Source: an uncultured Lachnoanaerobaculum sp. (GTDB lineage Bacteria > Bacillota > Clostridia > Lachnospirales > Lachnospiraceae). Taken from it: 16,084 bases of DNA. Shown one piece after another: positions 11,796-16,084 of the stretch. Under the pieces are notes generated by a model. The model saw only the letters and a list, made by a program, of their open reading frames with translations. It ran no database searches and was not told the origin of the DNA. The DNA lies in the NCBI GenBank assembly GCA_916720285.1, contig CAKAQP010000030.1:1-16084 (forward strand). The letters run 5' to 3'. The stretch's first letter is position 1, and each line of letters begins with the position of its first letter. A program made the position numbers and the translations under genes.

Positions 11796-13997
11796 ATGAT
11801 TTCAGATGAAAAGAAACTTGATTTAATAAAAGAAAAAGAAAAAGAGTTAATAGTGTCAAATAATATAGATTCTCCTAATGCTCTAGGAGAATCTATAGCT
11901 AAAGAAATTAGTATTTATGATAGAGAAATACTATTTCTAATAAATTTTGACGATAACTTAAAAGCTATAAATTGTAGTATTGTTTCTATAGGATCAATTG
12001 ATGCAAGTATTGCAACAGCAAGAGAAATTTATAAGACAAGTCTTTTATCAAACGCATCGGCTATTATGTTAATACATAATCATCCGTCAGGAGACAATAA
12101 ACCAAGTCGAGCTGATTTAAATATCACAGAAGAAATTGCAAAAGTAGGTAAAACTTTAGGCATAGAGGTTTTAGATCACTATATTGCCGGTGAAGACAGC
12201 TTTTATTCAATGAAAAATAAAAAGGATATAGCATATAATAAAATCAACTATGCAAATGAAACTTATGAAATTGCACAAGTAAATGTAATAGCAGAAAAAA
12301 ATGCAAAAAAAATATCATATGATATGCTAGGTACACCGGAAGATTCAGTAGATTCACTATTTGATATAATACCTAAAAATAATAATGGCAAAGCTTTAGT
12401 TGCTTTAGACACTAGATTAAGACCGATAAATATTTTATATGCCGAAAATGGTAAAGAATATGAATTTACTGAAAAAAAAATAACGGAATTTGCTATTAAA
12501 TCAAACTCTGCATTTATTATGGCATTAGAGTATTGCAATCCTGGAAGCATGGGTATTAAAAATGATACTCTAGATTTCGCTACTAAAATAATTACCACTA
12601 TCGAATCTGCAGGTATAGAAGTTGTTGATTATATTCAATTTAATAAATATAAAGATTTAATTTCAATGAAAGGAAATAATATATTACCGGATTACACAAG
12701 AGTATATACAGGTAATATAGATTTTAGCAATAAAATAAATGAGTCGGCAAAAAGTTACAAAGCTAAACCAAAACAGTCAGCGAAGGAAAAAATTCAGGAA
12801 GATCAAAGAAAAATTGCCGATATGATTATTGCCAATTTAGGAAAAGGATATTTACTACCACCTATGTGGAACAAAGGAATGTTTAATCCTACTAATCCAG
12901 TAACAGGAGTAACCTATAGAGGAAGAAATGCTTTTAGATTAATGGTAACGGCATCTTATAATCAATATGATGATCCAAGATGGTGCACCTATATTCAAGC
13001 AGAAAGTAAAGGATGGCATGTAAATAAAGGTGCACAAGGAGTATTATGTGAAAAGTGGATTTATACACGAGAAGAAGTTGAAAAAGATGAAAACGGTAAA
13101 ATTGTGTATGACGAGAATGGAAATAAAAAAACAAAAACAGTTCCACTTGAAGCCCCGGTAGCAAATTTCTTTTATGTGTTTAATGCAAACGATATAACAG
13201 GAATTGAGCCATTACCAAAAACCGAAGATAAAACACTTACAGATACTTTTCTAAAGGATTATGGAGAAGAGCTTCTAGCATCTACCAAGTGCCCAATTTT
13301 AGAATCGGCACAGCCTACAGCATGTTATATCCCGTCTACAGATACAATTTTAATGCCTTCAAAATCAGCATTTGAATCTAGCAAGGGATTTTTATCTGTT
13401 GTAATGCATGAAATGGCTCATTCGACAGGACATCCGGATCGACTTAACAGAGACCTATCCGGAAAATTTGGAACTGAACTTTATGCAAAAGAAGAGTTAA
13501 ATGCAGAAATATCTTCTATGTTTTTGCAAAGTAGATTGGGAGTAGTAGTTGAACCTGATACCAATGACCTTCGTAGACATACAAATTATATAAACTCGTG
13601 GATTACTTTACTAAAAAATGATCCGAATCAACTTTTTGATGCATGTAGTAGAGCTTCAAAGATTACTGATTACTTATATGATAATTTTGAAAAATACCAG
13701 GAGTATGAAAAAAAATTAGTTAATACACTTAAAGCAAATAATTTAAGTTTAAGTGATGAATGTTTATCAAACATAAGAGCTTTAAATAAAATTACAGGAA
13801 AGGAAAATTCAATTAAAGATATCTCAGATAGTTATTTAAGCAAAAAGGGTTTGATGCCTGAGAAACAAGTAAAACTAATTGAAGCGATAGGTAAAGAATT
13901 AGAAAATCAAGAAAAAGCAATGCAGTCAAATAAATCAAATAAATATGTCGAGTTTATGAAGGAAGAGCTTACAGCAACGGCAGATATTGATAATTAA
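11796..13997 (+). CDS. Polyvalent protein: RadC-JAB + degenerate JAB + ArdC + zinc metallopeptidase
   Basis: The 733-residue protein starts at ATG 11796 behind AAAAGGAGAG. Residues about 28-145 form a RadC-type JAB domain with an intact JAMM motif (HNHPSGDNKPSRADL; His94, His96, Asp107). Residues about 198-290 look like a second JAB copy (GKALVALDTRLRPINIL, FIMALEYCNPGS, SAGIEVVDYIQF) that has lost the metal-binding His residues. Residues about 328-475 are an ArdC N-terminal ssDNA-binding domain (NAFRLMVTASYN, DPRWCTYIQAESKGWHVNKG). Residues about 485-640 are the ArdC-associated zincin with HEMAHSTGH (HExxH at 538-542) and a likely third ligand in KEELNAEI. ArdC proteins protect incoming single-stranded DNA from restriction; such multi-domain proteins may be carried into the recipient. 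It precedes the mobilisation genes, consistent with that role. A helical tail follows. Confidence 0.88.
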   Translation: MISDEKKLDLIKEKEKELIVSNNIDSPNALGESIAKEISIYDREILFLINFDDNLKAINCSIVSIGSIDASIATAREIYKTSLLSNASAIMLIHNHPSGDNKPSRADLNITEEIAKVGKTLGIEVLDHYIAGEDSFYSMKNKKDIAYNKINYANETYEIAQVNVIAEKNAKKISYDMLGTPEDSVDSLFDIIPKNNNGKALVALDTRLRPINILYAENGKEYEFTEKKITEFAIKSNSAFIMALEYCNPGSMGIKNDTLDFATKIITTIESAGIEVVDYIQFNKYKDLISMKGNNILPDYTRVYTGNIDFSNKINESAKSYKAKPKQSAKEKIQEDQRKIADMIIANLGKGYLLPPMWNKGMFNPTNPVTGVTYRGRNAFRLMVTASYNQYDDPRWCTYIQAESKGWHVNKGAQGVLCEKWIYTREEVEKDENGKIVYDENGNKKTKTVPLEAPVANFFYVFNANDITGIEPLPKTEDKTLTDTFLKDYGEELLASTKCPILESAQPTACYIPSTDTILMPSKSAFESSKGFLSVVMHEMAHSTGHPDRLNRDLSGKFGTELYAKEELNAEISSMFLQSRLGVVVEPDTNDLRRHTNYINSWITLLKNDPNQLFDACSRASKITDYLYDNFEKYQEYEKKLVNTLKANNLSLSDECLSNIRALNKITGKENSIKDISDSYLSKKGLMPEKQVKLIEAIGKELENQEKAMQSNKSNKYVEFMKEELTATADIDN

Positions 13998-14011
13998 AGA
14001 AGGAGAATTTA

Positions 14012-14401
14012 ATGAAAAATCACAGATTGACAGTAAGCTTTGATGAAGAGACATATAATCAGTTATGTCATTATTCAGCAAAAAATAACGTAGATAAAGC
14101 TTCATTAATTAGAGCATGGACTATAGAAGCTCTTAACGGTAAGTTATCTTCAGAAAATATTGATTTTATAACTAAGATTATAAGAAATGAGCTATCAAAT
14201 GTTTTAAAACCATCTGTTGAAAGATTAGCAGCGTTATCAGCAAAGACTTGTATTCAAGCAGGAACTTCAGCGTATCTTTCGGCAGAAGCAATAGCTTCAT
14301 TTGTTCCACCAAACAGGCAAAGAGAAGTTAAGGAAGTATTTGACTTAGCAAGAAAGCAAGCAGTGGAGTATACGCAAAAGAAATTAAATGTAGAGGAATA
14401 A
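14012..14401 (+). CDS. RHH relaxosome accessory protein
   Basis: The 129-residue protein starts at ATG 14012 behind AGAAGGAG. The N-terminus (RLTVSFDEETYNQLCHYSAKNNVDKASLIRAW... about residues 4-45) fits a CopG/RHH DNA-binding unit, and an all-helical, Ala-rich region follows (VERLAALSAKTCIQAG ... AEAIASF). Its stop codon abuts the relaxase start with no gap. This gene order (RHH protein then relaxase) is characteristic of mobilisation modules, where the RHH protein binds oriT and loads the relaxase. It should therefore recognise repeats at oriT, for which the 15782-15875 region is a candidate. The RHH call is sound, the relaxosome role inferred from context. Confidence 0.75.
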   Translation: MKNHRLTVSFDEETYNQLCHYSAKNNVDKASLIRAWTIEALNGKLSSENIDFITKIIRNELSNVLKPSVERLAALSAKTCIQAGTSAYLSAEAIASFVPPNRQREVKEVFDLARKQAVEYTQKKLNVEE

Positions 14402-15676
14402 ATGCCAAAGAATATTTTAGTTTCAAAAATAAGAGTTCAATCTCCTAATTTAAGCAAAACAAAAATAATGAATCATAATTATTTGTTGTATATTGGTACT
14501 AGAGAAGGTGTCGATTTGACACCTTCAAATAGTATAGAAGATGAAATAAACGCTTTATCCGAAGAAGATTATTATATTAAATATATTGATAAGAGACCAA
14601 GGAGTCATGGACTCTTTGGAAACCTTGAAAAAGAAAAATTTACCGATATTGATAAGTTAGCAAAAGAAATGTTTAAAATATCCGGAGAAAAAACAATTTA
14701 CAAAGGGATTATATCATTAGCCAGTGAAGATGCTGTTAATTTAGGATATACTACAAAAGAAAAATGGGAAGAATATTTAAACTTTGTAATGCCTAATATT
14801 GCAGATAAATTACAAATACCGTTATCAAAAATGCAATGGGTTGCAGCCTTCCATATGGAAGAGGCACATCCACATGTGCATTATATGTTATGGAGTTCCG
14901 GGAAAGATATCATAAAACCCTATATACATACATCAGTACAAAATTCTATAAGAGAAGTATTATCAAAGAAAATGTTTGAAGAAGAGAGAAATCAAGAGGT
15001 AATGTTAAAGACATTAGCAAGAGATACAATTGTAGAAATGTCAAAAGATGTTACTGAAAAAGCAATACGATACAGTATGCAGATTCCTGACGATCAAATA
15101 GAAAAACTTTCAAACATGATTAAAAATCTTTTGTACAAGCTTCCAAAGTCGGGAAGGACAGCTTATCAATTACTACAACCTAATGTAAAGAAAGAAGTGG
15201 ATGCAGTAGTTAAATATATAAAAAATGAGATACCAGTTATTAAAGAAGAGTATGACAAATATATAAAAGCTGTTGCAAATATAAATAAAACTTATTCAGT
15301 AGTTGGAGATAAAGCATTAAGAAATATAGAAAATGCAGAAAAGGATATGGATAAAAGGATTGCAAATATAGTGATTAAAGCAACAATGAAAACAATAGGA
15401 GATCCTTCTAATACTAATAGTAATGCTTCAATGAATAATTGGACAGGTACAAATACTATAGAGGGAATGGAAAGAGGTGAGAGTTCTACAAATACTAGAA
15501 ATGTAGCAACTGATGTTTTATTTGCAATATTCAATACTCCTATTAGAAAGAGTGTATATCAATCTCCATTATTCCATTCTTTAGCAAAATCTAAGAAAGC
15601 AAGAAAAGAGATAGCGAAGAAAGTAAAAGGGAAAGCACTTATTTTTCCAAATAAACCACTTGATCCGCTTGACTAA
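14402..15676 (+). CDS. MobL/MobP3-type relaxase
   Basis: The 424-residue protein starts at ATG 14402 directly after the previous stop, with AGAGGAAT upstream. The defining feature is the three-His metal motif in FHMEEAHPHVHYMLW (about 150-164; His156, His158, His160), preceded by a beta strand, as in MOB-P relaxases. The N-terminus (ILVSKIRVQSP ... NHNYLLYIGTREGV) fits MobL/MobP3 family relaxases of Firmicutes; a Tyr around residues 27-30 is a candidate nucleophile. After the catalytic domain (about 1-215) the chain is helical, and it ends with a very basic tail (about 400-412). The enzyme would nick oriT and remain bound to the transferred strand. Most similar families also have a coupling protein, which is not in this window. 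Confidence 0.85.
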   Translation: MPKNILVSKIRVQSPNLSKTKIMNHNYLLYIGTREGVDLTPSNSIEDEINALSEEDYYIKYIDKRPRSHGLFGNLEKEKFTDIDKLAKEMFKISGEKTIYKGIISLASEDAVNLGYTTKEKWEEYLNFVMPNIADKLQIPLSKMQWVAAFHMEEAHPHVHYMLWSSGKDIIKPYIHTSVQNSIREVLSKKMFEEERNQEVMLKTLARDTIVEMSKDVTEKAIRYSMQIPDDQIEKLSNMIKNLLYKLPKSGRTAYQLLQPNVKKEVDAVVKYIKNEIPVIKEEYDKYIKAVANINKTYSVVGDKALRNIENAEKDMDKRIANIVIKATMKTIGDPSNTNSNASMNNWTGTNTIEGMERGESSTNTRNVATDVLFAIFNTPIRKSVYQSPLFHSLAKSKKARKEIAKKVKGKALIFPNKPLDPLD

Positions 15677-15781
15677 GTTGCAGCTATCTAATTTTCTTTA
15701 AAAAAATCAAAAAATACTAAAGAACAATAAAAGTTATATTTTCATTGACTATATAAGAGGAAAGAGTTATTGTAGTAAATA

Positions 15782-15875
15782 ACAGAAAACCTGATTGGAA
15801 TATAACCAGATTGGAATGTAAAGTTTTCCAGTTTATTGTTGGATAACAAATATACTAGAAAATAAGGTTTTCTGT
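15782..15875. repeat. Inverted repeat enclosing 16-bp direct repeats, oriT candidate
   Basis: ACAGAAAACCT (15782-15792) and AGGTTTTCTGT (15865-15875) are perfect 11-bp inverted arms 72 bases apart. Between them GATTGGAATATAA (15793-15805) and GATTGGAATGTAA (15809-15821) repeat with a 16-base period and one mismatch, and TTGTT-GGAT-AACAA forms a small hairpin at 15836-15849. The cluster lies about 105 bases after the relaxase stop. Inverted plus direct repeats next to a relaxase gene are typical of oriT, but the nic site cannot be read. Apart from this, 15677-15781 shows nothing recognisable. Confidence 0.45.
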
Positions 15876-15900
15876 TTATTAAAAAACAATAATATAACCA

Positions 15901-15946
15901 TATTAAAAAAGTTACTGATTTATATAAATCAGTAACTTTTTTAATA
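15901..15946. terminator. 46-bp perfect palindrome, bidirectional terminator
   Basis: The arms 15901-15923 and 15924-15946 are exact reverse complements, with a GTTACTGATTTA / TAAATCAGTAAC core stem flanked by A6 and T6. The RNA hairpin would be followed by U-rich sequence in either direction. It probably ends transcription of the mobilisation operon and insulates the rightmost frame. Confidence 0.8.
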
Positions 15947-15974
15947 AAAAAATATTGACACACTAAATGCGATA

Positions 15975-16079
15975 ATGTTAGAGATTGAATTAAAAGAACT
16001 CTATGAAAAATTAGATCTTTCATAAATAAAATTTGCTAAAAAATTCAGTATGGACTATCCAAGACTTAGAGTCTGGTAG
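15975..16079 (+). pseudogene. Interrupted helix-turn-helix-like reading frame, runs towards the window end
   Basis: From ATG 15975 the frame reads MLEIELKELYEKLDLS, then TAA (16023), then without a shift IKFAKKFSMDYPRLRVW, then TAG (16077). Read through, LDLS-x-IKFAKKFSMDYPRLRVW resembles the first two helices of a small XRE-like DNA-binding domain, with the stop where a Tyr (TAC or TAT) would fit. There is no good ribosome binding site. A decayed gene is the simplest reading; a chance resemblance in a 105-base frame is quite possible. The window ends five bases after the second stop. Confidence 0.35.
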
Positions 16080-16084
16080 ACAAG

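Noticed and set aside
15955..15983. A promoter from the perfect TTGACA at 15955.
   Set aside because: No acceptable -10 is found at 16-18 bases; GATAAT lies only 10 bases away.
1..16084. Insertion sequences, tRNA or rRNA genes.
   Set aside because: No transposase motifs, IS-type ends or RNA gene sequences were seen; the only recombinase is the small serine enzyme at 7206.

Overview
The window is low-GC DNA (roughly 30% G+C by eye) with strong GGAG-type ribosome binding sites, mostly TAA stops and every recognisable gene on the + strand. This, plus RepA_N-type, MobL-type and InlB-repeat proteins, points to a Firmicute, probably a clostridial or Lachnospiraceae-like anaerobe; the genus cannot be read from the sequence. 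The gene set (replication initiator, partition pair, serine recombinase, relaxase, antirestriction protein) is that of a mobilisable or conjugative plasmid, or of an integrative element with a plasmid-like core.

Region 1 (1-5697) looks like the tail of a transfer or cell-surface operon. It holds a C39-like peptidase entering from the left edge, several small membrane proteins, a tandem ribbon-helix-helix (RHH) protein, an ATPase-like protein joined in frame to a lipoprotein, an InlB/Flg_new-repeat surface protein, a second related ATPase-like protein and another small membrane protein. The two ATPase-like proteins share a P-loop in which the usual lysines are replaced.

Region 2 (5705-7835) is a small regulatory or toxin-antitoxin-like cassette with its own promoters. 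It encodes a single-chain tandem RelB/DinJ protein, two strong inverted-repeat operator candidates, an unknown 113-residue protein, a VapD/Cas2-like protein, and a small serine recombinase.

Region 3 (7836-11504) is the maintenance core. A 337-bp intergenic region carries two hairpins with the same CGCCAA loop and an exact 41-bp tandem repeat containing iteron-like units, followed by parA, parB, nested inverted repeats, and a RepA_N initiator. Within the rep gene are three 22-23-bp iterons next to a pure-AT block, the likely replication origin.

Region 4 (11523-15676) is a mobilisation operon: a small acidic protein, a polyvalent RadC-JAB/degenerate-JAB/ArdC/metallopeptidase protein, an RHH accessory protein, and a MobL/MobP3-type relaxase. 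Region 5 (15677-16084) is mainly non-coding, with inverted and direct repeats (an oriT candidate), a 46-bp perfect palindrome terminator and an interrupted helix-turn-helix-like reading frame running towards the right edge.

The points most worth a second look are the in-frame ATPase-lipoprotein fusion at an A7G5 tract, the paired lysine-less P-loop ATPases, the tandem DinJ/palindrome/VapD cassette, and the two hairpins with one conserved loop.
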